Part shown: one piece after another, positions 35,681 to 44,980 of the stretch | How positions within the stretch are numbered: position 1 is the first letter of the stretch | How the letters are laid out: each line of letters begins with the position of its first letter | Source of the DNA: Thioflexithrix psekupsensis | GTDB lineage: Bacteria > Pseudomonadota > Gammaproteobacteria > Beggiatoales > Beggiatoaceae | Direction: 5' to 3' | Assembly (NCBI RefSeq): GCF_002149925.1 | Contig: NZ_MSLT01000006.1 | Location: forward strand, 434,001 to 498,000 | DNA length: 64,000 bases | Notes under the pieces: model-generated | The model's database searches: none | Told to the model about the DNA's origin: nothing | Seen by the model: only the letters and a program-made list of their open reading frames with translations | Program-made: the position numbers and the translations under genes

Positions 35681-37459
35681 TTACTTTTTTCGCCACACCA
35701 CCCGTTCAAATCCAATCGCCACCACTGCTGTGGTTTGCAAGCGCAATATGTCTTCTCCATAACGCTCAAATAAAATCGGTTGATAGGTGGCTAATTGCGT
35801 AAATGCTGCCGTAAATGCGGCTTGCACTTGCGGTAATTCTTGCAATTCATTGTCCGATAAACTTTGAACTTCTTTGCCGTTTAAATTAACGTCATTTAAT
35901 TTGACAAATTTAAACTCCATGACATGATCCAACATCTCATATTGACGCATATCTGGCCGCGCAATTAAAGTAAAATCGGCATATTGTCGTTTTAATTCAG
36001 GTTCTGAATCCACAATATATAAACGATCATCAAACAATAACATCATAAATGCGGTTTTAATCGCAAATTCATTGACCCAACGATAATCCCGATTACTAAA
36101 AACATTTAACCGCGTTTGAATAAATTCACATAAGGGTTGTAAATCGCCTGTAATAAAGAATTGTTCTTTGGCTTGACGAAAATCACTTAATTGTACATCG
36201 GGCAATAATAATTTGCGCAATTTCTCCACATATAAACTGCGAATCACCAAATTAGGCACGCGCAATTGCAACTTACCCAATGCCACGACTTTATCCTGCG
36301 TTAGCACACCGAGATAATAAAGCAGTGAGGCTAATTCTTCTTCTTCCTGCTCATGTTTAATTAAATCCTCAACCCCAAAACGATCATGCAATTGCGGCAC
36401 AATCACCTGTTGACTGTCATCACAAATTCGCTGGATTAATGCAGAGCCATTCGGCAATTGTGCAATATAATTAATACGGTCTCGATCCATGCCTAAATTA
36501 TGGTCTAATAAATTATCAGGATAACGGCAATATTGTGCCAAATTTTTCAGAAAATAAAGGGCTAAAGTAGGGTTATAAACGGAGGTGAAATCATGCTGAT
36601 TAAAACAATAACCATTATAAAATTGCCGCATGGTTTTCATGGCCACATTCGTATCTAACACATCTCCTCGCTGCTGACATTCATTAGCCACTTGATATAA
36701 GGCGTATTGAATTTCAGTTTCAGTAAAACCACACAAATCATTAAATTCTGGATTGCGATAAATATTAGTAGCGACATTATAACCGCTACTAATATCCGCC
36801 ATGACCACAGGAGAAACACCTGTAATAAAAACGCGATCTAAGCCCTCTCCTGAAGCGGCCGCTTTGATATTCTTAAATAAAGATTTTAATAATCCTTCAC
36901 CATAAACTAAATCCGCATAACGATCATTTTTATGCACTTTAGAAGCCATGACTTCATTGGCGAAATTATCGTATTCGTCAATGAAAAGATAAAGCTGATG
37001 ATTAGACAGATTGACCATATTCACTAATGATCCAAATGTTGCCGCGGCATCATCATTAATATCAATAGGTGCTATTAATTGGGATTGATAGCGCAATGCA
37101 AAGGCTTTCATGGTGACATTTAAATAACCATAAAGGGCTTGATATAATTCACGAGTCGATCCCATAGGCAATACACGCGAAAAATCCCAGGTCATTACCA
37201 AATATTGATTATGTTTCTCAGTGGGATTTTTGCCGATGGCTAAATGCCCAAATAACGTATCAAATTCACTCGCCATTGCCAGATCGTAATAATTCGATAA
37301 CATATTGAGCAATAAACTTTTACCAAATCGACGCGGACGCAAAAATAATAATTGTTCTCCCGCTTCTTCTAATAACGGAATTTGATCCGTGCGATCCACA
37401 TAAAAATAGCCTTCTTTAATTAATTTATTAAAATTGCTTATGCCGTAGGGGAATTTCAT
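35681..37459 (-). CDS. AAA-like ATPase/PD-(D/E)XK nuclease protein, array copy B
   Basis: A 592-residue paralogue of copy A with intact Walker A (RPRRFGKSLLL), Walker B (LFIDEYDNF) and EFK nuclease motif, so no copy is obviously dead. Its N-terminal block (SNFNKLIKEG, GSTRELYQALYGYLNVTMK) is of the type shared with copy C, whereas its central block (NPEFNDLCGF, GVEDLIKHEQEEEE, LSDFRQAKEQFF) is nearly identical to copy A. It is separated from A and C by 37-bp spacers of identical sequence that carry the ribosome-binding site. The extreme C-terminal coding DNA differs from A, C and D by several synonymous changes. Confidence 0.85.
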   Translation of the reverse strand: MKFPYGISNFNKLIKEGYFYVDRTDQIPLLEEAGEQLLFLRPRRFGKSLLLNMLSNYYDLAMASEFDTLFGHLAIGKNPTEKHNQYLVMTWDFSRVLPMGSTRELYQALYGYLNVTMKAFALRYQSQLIAPIDINDDAAATFGSLVNMVNLSNHQLYLFIDEYDNFANEVMASKVHKNDRYADLVYGEGLLKSLFKNIKAAASGEGLDRVFITGVSPVVMADISSGYNVATNIYRNPEFNDLCGFTETEIQYALYQVANECQQRGDVLDTNVAMKTMRQFYNGYCFNQHDFTSVYNPTLALYFLKNLAQYCRYPDNLLDHNLGMDRDRINYIAQLPNGSALIQRICDDSQQVIVPQLHDRFGVEDLIKHEQEEEELASLLYYLGVLTQDKVVALGKLQLRVPNLVIRSLYVEKLRKLLLPDVQLSDFRQAKEQFFITGDLQPLCEFIQTRLNVFSNRDYRWVNEFAIKTAFMMLLFDDRLYIVDSEPELKRQYADFTLIARPDMRQYEMLDHVMEFKFVKLNDVNLNGKEVQSLSDNELQELPQVQAAFTAAFTQLATYQPILFERYGEDILRLQTTAVVAIGFERVVWRKK

Positions 37460-37496
37460 TTTTTAATCTCCAAGTTAAAAAATAATTTACCAATAT

Positions 37497-39275
37497 TTAC
37501 TTTTTTCGCCACACCACCCGCTCAAACCCAATCGCCACCACCGCCGTGGTTTGCAAGCGCAATATGTCTTCTCCATAACGCTCAAATAAAATGGGTTGAT
37601 AAGTGGCTAATTGCGCAAATGCCGCGGTAAATGCCGCTTGCACTTGCGGTAATTCTTGCAATTCATTGTCCGATAAACTTTGAACTTCTTTGCCGTTTAA
37701 ATTAACGTCATTTAATTTGACAAATTTAAACTCCATGACATGATCCAACATCTCATATTGACGCATATCTGGCCGCGCAATTAAGGTAAAATCAGCATAT
37801 TGTCGTTTTAATTCAGGTTCTGAATCCACAATATATAAACGATCATCAAACAATAACATCATAAATGCGGTTTTAATCGCAAATTCATTCACCCAACGAT
37901 AATCCCGATTACTAAAAACATTTAACCGCGCTTGAATAAATTCACATAAGGGTTGTAAATCGCCTGTTTTAAAAAAATTATTTTTCGCTTGACGATAATC
38001 ATCTGATTGCACATCAGGCAATAATAATTTACGCAATTTCTCCACATATAAACTGCGAATCACCAAATTAGGCACACGCAATTGCAATTCGCCTAAATCC
38101 ACAACTTTATCTTGCGTCAATACGCCCAAATAATAAAGTAAAGAAGCCAATTCGCTTTGAGTTTGCTCTTGTTCAAGCATATCTTTGACCCCAAAACGAT
38201 CATGCAATTGCGGCACAATCACCTGTTGACTGTCATCACAAATTCGCTGGATTAATGCAGCTCCATTCGGCAATTGCACAATATAATTAATACGGTCTCG
38301 ATCCATGCCTAAATTATGGTCTAATAAATTATCAGGATAACGACATTCTTCCTGAAGACTTTTCAAAAAATAAAGGGCTAAAGTAGGATTATAAACGGAG
38401 GTAAAATCATGCTGATTAAAACAATAACCATTATAAAATTGCCGCATGGTTTTCATGGCCATATTTGTATCTAAGACATCTCCTCGCTGCTGACATTCAT
38501 TAGCCACTTGATGTAATGCGTGTTTAATTTCAGTTTCAGTAAAACCACACAAATCATTAAAACGAGGAGAACGATAAATGTTAGTGGCCACATTATAACC
38601 ACTGCTAATATCCGCCATCACCACAGGAGAAACACCTGTAATAAAAACGCGATCTAAGCCCTCTCCTGAAGCGGCCGCTTTGACATTTTTAAATAAAGAT
38701 TTTAATAATCCTTCGCCATACACTAAATCCGCATAACGATCATTTTTATGCACTTTAGAAGCCATGACTTCATTGGCGAAATTATCGTATTCGTCAATGA
38801 AAAGATAAAGCTGATGATTAGACAGATTGACCATATTCACTAATGATCCAAATGTTGCCGCAGCATCATCATTAATATCAATAGGTGCTATTAATTGGGA
38901 TTGATAGCGCAATGCAAAGGCTTTCATGGTGACATTTAAATAACCATAAAGGGCTTGATACAATTCACGAGTCGATCCCATAGGCAATACCCGCGAAAAA
39001 TCCCAAGTCATTACCAAATATTGATTATGTTTCTCAGTTGGATTTTTGCCGATGGCTAAATGCCCAAATAACGTATCAAATTCACTGGCCATTGCCAGAT
39101 CGTAATAATTCGATAACATATTCAGCAATAAACTTTTACCAAATCGACGCGGACGCAAAAATAATAATTGCTTTCCCGCTTCTTCTAATAACGGAATTCG
39201 ATCCGTGCGATCCACATAAAAATAGCCTTCTTTAATTAATTTATTAAAATTGCTTATGCCGTAGGGGAATTTCAT
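37497..39275 (-). CDS. AAA-like ATPase/PD-(D/E)XK nuclease protein, array copy C
   Basis: A 592-residue paralogue with all motifs present. The N-terminal block is the B/C type (SNFNKLIKEG, LIAPIDINDDAAATFGSLVN) and the central block is the C/D type (SPRFNDLCGF, LKSLQEECRY, GVKDMLEQEQTQSE, SDDYRQAKNNFF). It is the third gene from the array end, with 37-bp spacers on both sides. The Walker and EFK motifs are as in the other copies, so divergence is concentrated outside the catalytic motifs. Confidence 0.85.
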   Translation of the reverse strand: MKFPYGISNFNKLIKEGYFYVDRTDRIPLLEEAGKQLLFLRPRRFGKSLLLNMLSNYYDLAMASEFDTLFGHLAIGKNPTEKHNQYLVMTWDFSRVLPMGSTRELYQALYGYLNVTMKAFALRYQSQLIAPIDINDDAAATFGSLVNMVNLSNHQLYLFIDEYDNFANEVMASKVHKNDRYADLVYGEGLLKSLFKNVKAAASGEGLDRVFITGVSPVVMADISSGYNVATNIYRSPRFNDLCGFTETEIKHALHQVANECQQRGDVLDTNMAMKTMRQFYNGYCFNQHDFTSVYNPTLALYFLKSLQEECRYPDNLLDHNLGMDRDRINYIVQLPNGAALIQRICDDSQQVIVPQLHDRFGVKDMLEQEQTQSELASLLYYLGVLTQDKVVDLGELQLRVPNLVIRSLYVEKLRKLLLPDVQSDDYRQAKNNFFKTGDLQPLCEFIQARLNVFSNRDYRWVNEFAIKTAFMMLLFDDRLYIVDSEPELKRQYADFTLIARPDMRQYEMLDHVMEFKFVKLNDVNLNGKEVQSLSDNELQELPQVQAAFTAAFAQLATYQPILFERYGEDILRLQTTAVVAIGFERVVWRKK

Positions 39276-39312
39276 TTTTTAATCTCCAAGTTAAAAAATA
39301 ATTTACCAATAT

Positions 39313-41091
39313 TTACTTTTTTCGCCACACCACCCGTTCAAATCCAATCGCCACCACCGCCGTGGTTTGCAAGCGCAATATGTCTTCTCCATAACGCTCA
39401 AATAAAATGGGTTGATAAGTGGCTAATTGCGCAAATGCCGCGGTAAATGCCGCTTGCACTTGCGGTAATTCTTGCAATTCATTGTCCGATAAACTTTGAA
39501 CTTCTTTGCCGTTTAAATTAACGTCATTTAATTTGACAAATTTAAACTCCATGACATGATCCAGCATCTCATATTGACGCATATCTGGCCGCGCAATTAA
39601 AGTAAAATCGGCATATTGTCGTTTTAATTCAGGTTCTGAATCCACAATATATAAGCGATCATCAAACAATAACATCATAAATGCGGTTTTAATCGCAAAT
39701 TCATTCACCCAACGATAATCCCGATTACTAAAAACATTTAACCGCGCTTGAATAAACTCACATAAGGGTTGTAAATCGCCTGTTTTAAAAAAATTATTTT
39801 TCGCTTGACGATAATCATCTGATTGCACATCAGGCAATAATAATTTACGCAATTTCTCCACATATAAACTGCGAATCACCAAATTAGGCACGCGCAATTG
39901 CAATTCGCCTAAATCCACGACTTTATCTTGCGTCAATACGCCCAAATAATAAAGTAAAGAAGCCAATTCGCTTTGAGTTTGCTCTTGTTCAAGCATATCT
40001 TTGACCCCAAAACGATCATGCAATTGCGGCACAATCACCTGTTGACTGTCATCACAAATTCGCTGGATTAATGCAGCTCCATTCGGCAATTGCACAATAT
40101 AATTAATACGGTCTCGATCCATGCCTAAATTATGGTCTAATAAATTATCAGGATAACGGCATTCTTCCTGAAGACTTTTCAAAAAATAAAGGGCTAAAGT
40201 AGGATTATAAACGGAGGTAAAATCATGCTGATTAAAACAATAACCATTATAAAATTGCCGCATGGTTTTCATGGCCATATTTGTATCTAAGACATCTCCT
40301 CGCTGCTGACATTCATTAGCCACTTGATATAATGCGTGTTTAATTTCAGTTTCAGTAAAACCACACAAATCATTAAAACGAGGAGAACGATAAATATTAG
40401 TGGCCACATTATAACCGCTACTAATATCAGCCATAATCACAGGCGAAACCCCTGTAATAAAAACCCGATCTAATCCATTACCGGCCGCCGCGGCTTTTAC
40501 ATTTTTAAATAATGATTTTAAAAGACCTTCGCCATACACTAAATCCGCATAACGATCATTATTGCGGATTTTTGAACTCATGACTTCATTGGCAAAATTG
40601 TCATATTCGTCGATAAAGAGATAAAGCTTGTGATTTGATGCTTTGACGGCATTGATGAGTGACCAAAAACTTGCAGCGGCATCATCATACATTTTGATGG
40701 GCTGTTTCAATTGGGCTTGATAGGTGGTCGCAAAATCTTCCATCGCCACGTTTAAATAGCGATATAAAACATCTTTTAATTCATTGGTTGACCCCATTGG
40801 CAATACCGAGGAAAAATCCCAAGTCATTACCAAATATTGATTATGTTTCTCAGTTGGATTTTTGCCGATGGCTAAATGCCCAAATAACGTATCAAATTCA
40901 CTGGCCATTGCCAGATCGTAATAATTCGATAACATATTCAGCAATAAACTTTTACCAAATCGACGCGGACGCAAAAATAATAATTGCTTTCCCGCTTCTT
41001 CTAATAACGGAATTCGATCCGTGCGATCCACATAAAAATAGCCTTCTTTAATCAGTGCGTTAAAATCGCTTATGCCGTAGGGAAATTTCAT
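39313..41091 (-). CDS. AAA-like ATPase/PD-(D/E)XK nuclease protein, array copy D (promoter-proximal)
   Basis: A 592-residue paralogue and the first transcribed gene of the array. The N-terminal block is the A/D type (SDFNALIKEG, GSTNELKDVLYRYLNVAMED) and the central block is the C/D type (SPRFNDLCGF, GVKDMLEQEQTQSE). Its upstream DNA differs from the spacers of the other three and lies in a 93-bp region shared with the divergent CHAT gene, so D probably carries the promoter of the array. Confidence 0.85.
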   Translation of the reverse strand: MKFPYGISDFNALIKEGYFYVDRTDRIPLLEEAGKQLLFLRPRRFGKSLLLNMLSNYYDLAMASEFDTLFGHLAIGKNPTEKHNQYLVMTWDFSSVLPMGSTNELKDVLYRYLNVAMEDFATTYQAQLKQPIKMYDDAAASFWSLINAVKASNHKLYLFIDEYDNFANEVMSSKIRNNDRYADLVYGEGLLKSLFKNVKAAAAGNGLDRVFITGVSPVIMADISSGYNVATNIYRSPRFNDLCGFTETEIKHALYQVANECQQRGDVLDTNMAMKTMRQFYNGYCFNQHDFTSVYNPTLALYFLKSLQEECRYPDNLLDHNLGMDRDRINYIVQLPNGAALIQRICDDSQQVIVPQLHDRFGVKDMLEQEQTQSELASLLYYLGVLTQDKVVDLGELQLRVPNLVIRSLYVEKLRKLLLPDVQSDDYRQAKNNFFKTGDLQPLCEFIQARLNVFSNRDYRWVNEFAIKTAFMMLLFDDRLYIVDSEPELKRQYADFTLIARPDMRQYEMLDHVMEFKFVKLNDVNLNGKEVQSLSDNELQELPQVQAAFTAAFAQLATYQPILFERYGEDILRLQTTAVVAIGFERVVWRKK

Positions 41092-41184
41092 TTTTTTGCA
41101 CTCTCGTTTGGAAAGGTTTGGGTTTTATTCAGTATATAACAGAGTTATACTAAGACATCAATCTTAATACTGGAAAAAACCAGC

Positions 41185-44100
41185 ATGTCCACCAGCACTT
41201 TTTTTCTGAAAAATAACCGACTCACGCTCACTCATGGCGAGATTCGGGAGTCGTTTGATGTTGATAATGTTCAAGTTTTACAAGAATGCAGTACGGAATA
41301 TTTGGCTTTGGTCGAAGACCGTAAGCAGGATAATCGAGCGGGTTTGTTGGTGATTGGCGAAAAATTAGCCCAGTGGCTGAATAAAACCAGTTGGGTAGAA
41401 CGATTACGCGATGAAGTTAGAGATCAAGTGTGGGATGCGGTCTTTCAAGTGCCTGCACGTCCAAATGACCATGAAATTGTTTTTTTAAACGCCCCTTGGG
41501 AATTGTTGGCTTGGAAAGGAAAGCATTTGGCATTAGATGATTTTACTTGGTTTAATGCCATGCGACGAATTGGAGAAATAAAAGAAAATTTAACCCCCTC
41601 ACTTTATCGCTTAAATTTAATGTTTATGGCCGCCGCGCCTGAACAAAGTAACCCACTTTCTTATGAGGCTGAAGAATGGGCAATTTTAAATGCCACATCA
41701 CAGCGCGATATGGATTTGATGGTGGAAGAAACAGGCATGTTGAGCGAATTGGCCAGCGAAGTGGCACGCTATCAGCCTGATGTGGTGCATGTTTCTTGTC
41801 ATGGTGGATTTGATAAACAAGACAATCCCATTTTGTCCTTAGAAAATGAGGAAGGATATGAACACTCTATTAGTTTCCGCGATTGGCGCACGCAAGCCAG
41901 TTTATCTAATGTAGAAAAAGGCATTAAATTGGCTTTTATTTCGGCTTGCCATACGGCAAATCTTTCGCCTAAATTAACCCATAGTTTTGCGACGCAATTA
42001 ATTCAAATTGGAATGCCTGCGGTTTTGGGTTGGGGAAATAGTGTTGGCGATATTGAAGCAGGTTTTTTTGCAAAGTATTTTTATAAAGATTTAGCCCAAA
42101 AACAATCGTTACCTCATGCGCTGGCAAATGCGCGTTATCAATTGTTTATTGAACCACCAGAACAAAAAACCGAAAAACGAGAAAAATATAGCCGCGATTG
42201 GCATTTGGCGCGCTTGTTTTTAGGGCAGTATGACATCGGGGCATTGACGGAGAGTGATAGGGCAAAACGTCCTTTACCCGCTGATTTTGGGGAAAAAGCA
42301 TTTTTGGATACGAAAAAGCAAGTTCCCGTCGCAGGGCGTTCGCAATTTGTCGGACGGCGGCGGGCGTTGCAAGCGATTATTCGGGAGTTTCGTAATCCAC
42401 AACAGGCAGGCGTATTGATTCACGGCATGGGACGGCAGGGAAAATCGAGCTTGGCCGCACGGATTGCACGGCGATTGTTAGGGCATAAAACCCTTGTGGT
42501 GTATGGACATTATGAGGCGGTGGATATTTTGCGGGCGTTTAGAGACGTGGGAAGTGATGGCGCGGATCGTATTATTGAAGAATATACGCCTATTGTCGCT
42601 AAAGAACCGCCTAAATTAGCGCAGGCTTTAAGAAAATTGTTGTGTGAACAGGAAAAGCCTTTTTTGTTGGTGATTGATGATTTTGAACAGATTTTAGTCG
42701 AACCACGGGAAAAAGATGGTTTTTATACGGTACGCGCTGAGGAACAGCAGGCAATACGCGCATTGTTGCAGGCTTTTCATCAGCATCGCGGCGAAACCGC
42801 ATCACGATTGATGATCACCAGTCGTTATCGTTTTGAATTATTTGATGAATGTGGCAAAAATTTGGCTGAAACGTTATTGCATTGGCATTTAGCCCCGATG
42901 GATTGGATGGAACGGCGTAAACAATTGGATTTACAACAACGTACCTTGTCCGCGCCTCAAGTAAAAGCCTTTTACGACAATGATGAATTGTATGCGTTAC
43001 AAGATCGGTGTTTGGAATCGGCTAATGGTAATCCAGGATTGCAATTTCAGTTATACACTTTATTGCTTCATGATAAAACTTTGGCCGCACAAACTTTAGA
43101 TGAAGTGGATAAGTGGTTAGTCGGGGATCAAGCAACAGTTCCTGATGAAAAAACCCGTGATTTATTGGAAGGTTTGGTGTTGGATAAGTTGCATGGTTTG
43201 TTGTCTGCTTCTTCGCAGCAATTATTGCAATGGTCGCAAGATTTTGTCATGCCGTTGCCGCTTGAGGCGTTAAAAGGCGTGTCGGGGGAAAATGCGGTGC
43301 AAGGTTTATTGACGTTGGGCTTGTGGGACGGGTGGCGTGATGAGGAAACTAAGCAGCCCGCAGCCCTGTTAAATCAATTAGCCAAACGCTTGTGTCAAGA
43401 TTTAAATGACGAGCAAAAACAAGAAATTGCGCAACAATTACTTAACCCATTATGGACAGTGTGGCAACCCGTTCAACGTTCATATCAAGCCGATTATCAA
43501 TTAACCCGCTTGGCGGTGCGGGTGGGTGATGCTGCTGTGTTGCAACACGTTGCTGGTAACGGGGTGCGTTGGGTATCAGATTTAACGTGGAAACATGTTG
43601 ATTTTAGAGAAGGAAAAGAATTAGGACTGAAAAGTATTGTCTGTCTGGAAAATAAAAATATTACACCAGATAATCGTTTATTACGTTACACGGCAGAGAG
43701 TTGCCACCGCACGGGCGAAGTCGATAAAGCCTTGCAATTGCATCAACGGCGTTTGGAGATTTTGCCCAAAGACAAAGAATGGGAACGGGCTGTTGCGGCT
43801 GGGGGTATCGCCGACATCTTAGAAGCGCGTGGACAACTCGATGAGGCTTTGCGCATTCGTCAAGAAGAACAATTGCCCGTCTATGAACGCCTTGGCGATG
43901 TGCGCGAAAAAGCGATGACCATGGGTAAAATCGCCGACATCTTAGAAGCGCGTGGACAACTTGATGAGGCTTTGCGTATTCGTCAAAAAGAAGAATTGCC
44001 CGTTTATGAACGTCTTGGTGACGTACATTCAGGAACTGTGATCATGAGTAAAATCGCAGACACCTTACAAAAGCATGGACAACTTGACGATGTTTTACGT

Positions 44101-44727
44101 ATTCATCAAGAAGAGATTTTGCCTGTATTTAAACGCCTTGGTGACGTACATTCAGAAGCTGTGACCAAGGGTAAAATCGCCGACATCTTACAAGTGCGTG
44201 GAAAATCCGATGAGGCTTTGCGCATTTTTAAAGAAGAAGTTTTACCTGTATTTGAACAGCTTGGTGATGCGCGATCAAAAGCAATGATCATGGGTAAAAT
44301 TGCCAATATCTTACGAACACGTGGACAACTCAATGAGGCTTTGTGTATCTATCGGGAAAATATACACATTCGTGAACAACTGGGAGATGTTTGCGGAAAA
44401 GCGGTGACTCAAAATAATATGGCAGTCTTATTGATGCAATTTAATCCCCCCCGCCGCGCCGAAGCCAATCAACTGCTCTGTGAAGCACTGCACGCCGCAC
44501 AACAAATGCGTATCCCTGAAGCGGGGCAAATTCGTCAGATTTTGCAACATTTTGAAATGCAGTGCGAGAATGATGAAGGCATCTCTGTGGAGGAAATGCT
44601 GCAAGTGGTATTTAGCGAATTGTCTCGCCTGCCTGAAGAACAACGGGCTGATGCGTTTAATGCGTTTTTGTCTCAATTTCCTGATGAAATAAAAGAAGCG
44701 ATTTTGCAGATGCTCAAGGGGAATTAA
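41185..44727 (+). CDS. CHAT protease-STAND ATPase-TPR protein
   Basis: A 1180-residue cytosolic protein. The N-terminal 370 residues form a CHAT (caspase-like) peptidase with catalytic His206 in VVHVSCHGG and Cys255 in AFISACHTA. A STAND-type ATPase follows (VGRRRALQ, Walker A GMGRQGKSS near 415-425, Walker B LLVIDDFEQIL near 490). The C-terminal part has TPRs of about 40 residues with strongly similar units (IADILEARGQLDEALRIRQ..LPVYERLGDV) between about 870 and 1075. Fusions of this kind are predicted nucleotide-switch sensors that release a protease, in immunity or programmed death. The catalytic dyad is intact. No substrate gene such as a gasdermin is recognisable next to it. It is divergent from the PD-(D/E)XK array. 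The ribosome-binding site before the ATG is weak. Confidence 0.88.
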   Translation: MSTSTFFLKNNRLTLTHGEIRESFDVDNVQVLQECSTEYLALVEDRKQDNRAGLLVIGEKLAQWLNKTSWVERLRDEVRDQVWDAVFQVPARPNDHEIVFLNAPWELLAWKGKHLALDDFTWFNAMRRIGEIKENLTPSLYRLNLMFMAAAPEQSNPLSYEAEEWAILNATSQRDMDLMVEETGMLSELASEVARYQPDVVHVSCHGGFDKQDNPILSLENEEGYEHSISFRDWRTQASLSNVEKGIKLAFISACHTANLSPKLTHSFATQLIQIGMPAVLGWGNSVGDIEAGFFAKYFYKDLAQKQSLPHALANARYQLFIEPPEQKTEKREKYSRDWHLARLFLGQYDIGALTESDRAKRPLPADFGEKAFLDTKKQVPVAGRSQFVGRRRALQAIIREFRNPQQAGVLIHGMGRQGKSSLAARIARRLLGHKTLVVYGHYEAVDILRAFRDVGSDGADRIIEEYTPIVAKEPPKLAQALRKLLCEQEKPFLLVIDDFEQILVEPREKDGFYTVRAEEQQAIRALLQAFHQHRGETASRLMITSRYRFELFDECGKNLAETLLHWHLAPMDWMERRKQLDLQQRTLSAPQVKAFYDNDELYALQDRCLESANGNPGLQFQLYTLLLHDKTLAAQTLDEVDKWLVGDQATVPDEKTRDLLEGLVLDKLHGLLSASSQQLLQWSQDFVMPLPLEALKGVSGENAVQGLLTLGLWDGWRDEETKQPAALLNQLAKRLCQDLNDEQKQEIAQQLLNPLWTVWQPVQRSYQADYQLTRLAVRVGDAAVLQHVAGNGVRWVSDLTWKHVDFREGKELGLKSIVCLENKNITPDNRLLRYTAESCHRTGEVDKALQLHQRRLEILPKDKEWERAVAAGGIADILEARGQLDEALRIRQEEQLPVYERLGDVREKAMTMGKIADILEARGQLDEALRIRQKEELPVYERLGDVHSGTVIMSKIADTLQKHGQLDDVLRIHQEEILPVFKRLGDVHSEAVTKGKIADILQVRGKSDEALRIFKEEVLPVFEQLGDARSKAMIMGKIANILRTRGQLNEALCIYRENIHIREQLGDVCGKAVTQNNMAVLLMQFNPPRRAEANQLLCEALHAAQQMRIPEAGQIRQILQHFEMQCENDEGISVEEMLQVVFSELSRLPEEQRADAFNAFLSQFPDEIKEAILQMLKGN

Positions 44728-44744
44728 AGAAGTAATCTGGACTA

Positions 44745-44938
44745 AGTACCTAAAGGAAAATAATCTGGCATATCAATATTTCTACCGCCCCCCAGCCCCC
44801 TCCTGCTAGGAGGGGGAGTAAGAGGTTGTTTTTATGGTTAAAATTTAACAAGATAACCTCATCTCTTCTTTTCTTCTTTCCCCCCTCCTAGCAGGAGGGA
44901 GGTAGGGGGGCGGTAGAAATGTGAAAATTCTGAACGCT
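44745..44938. repeat. Palindromic intergenic repeat element, copy 2
   Basis: The same inverted arms as copy 1 (44782-44816 and 44880-44916), the same left flank (agtacctaaa, then taatctgg) and the same right flank (gtgaaaattctgaac). The AT-rich core between the arms is in the opposite orientation relative to copy 1: here it reads taacaagataacctc, whereas copy 1 reads ggttatcttgtta. It fills most of the 394-bp gap between the CHAT gene and hupC, which has no gene. Confidence 0.85.
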
Positions 44939-44980
44939 TTTAATACCTTAATATTTTTATTTAACGACTTATCTGCATTT

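Larger units (their letters stand above)
33814..41091 (-). repeat. Four-unit tandem gene array with exact 1816-bp period
   Basis: The four start codons lie at 35643, 37459, 39275 and 41091, each exactly 1816 bp apart. The three 37-bp spacers (35644-35680, 37460-37496, 39276-39312) are identical. Blocks of high identity are shared between different pairs of copies in different regions, which points to unequal crossing-over and gene conversion. Confidence 0.95.

Noticed and set aside
33814-41091. Interpretation of the tandem genes as an IS or transposase cluster
   Set aside because: The proteins have AAA-like Walker motifs and a PD-(D/E)XK core, no transposase motif, and the units have no terminal inverted repeats.
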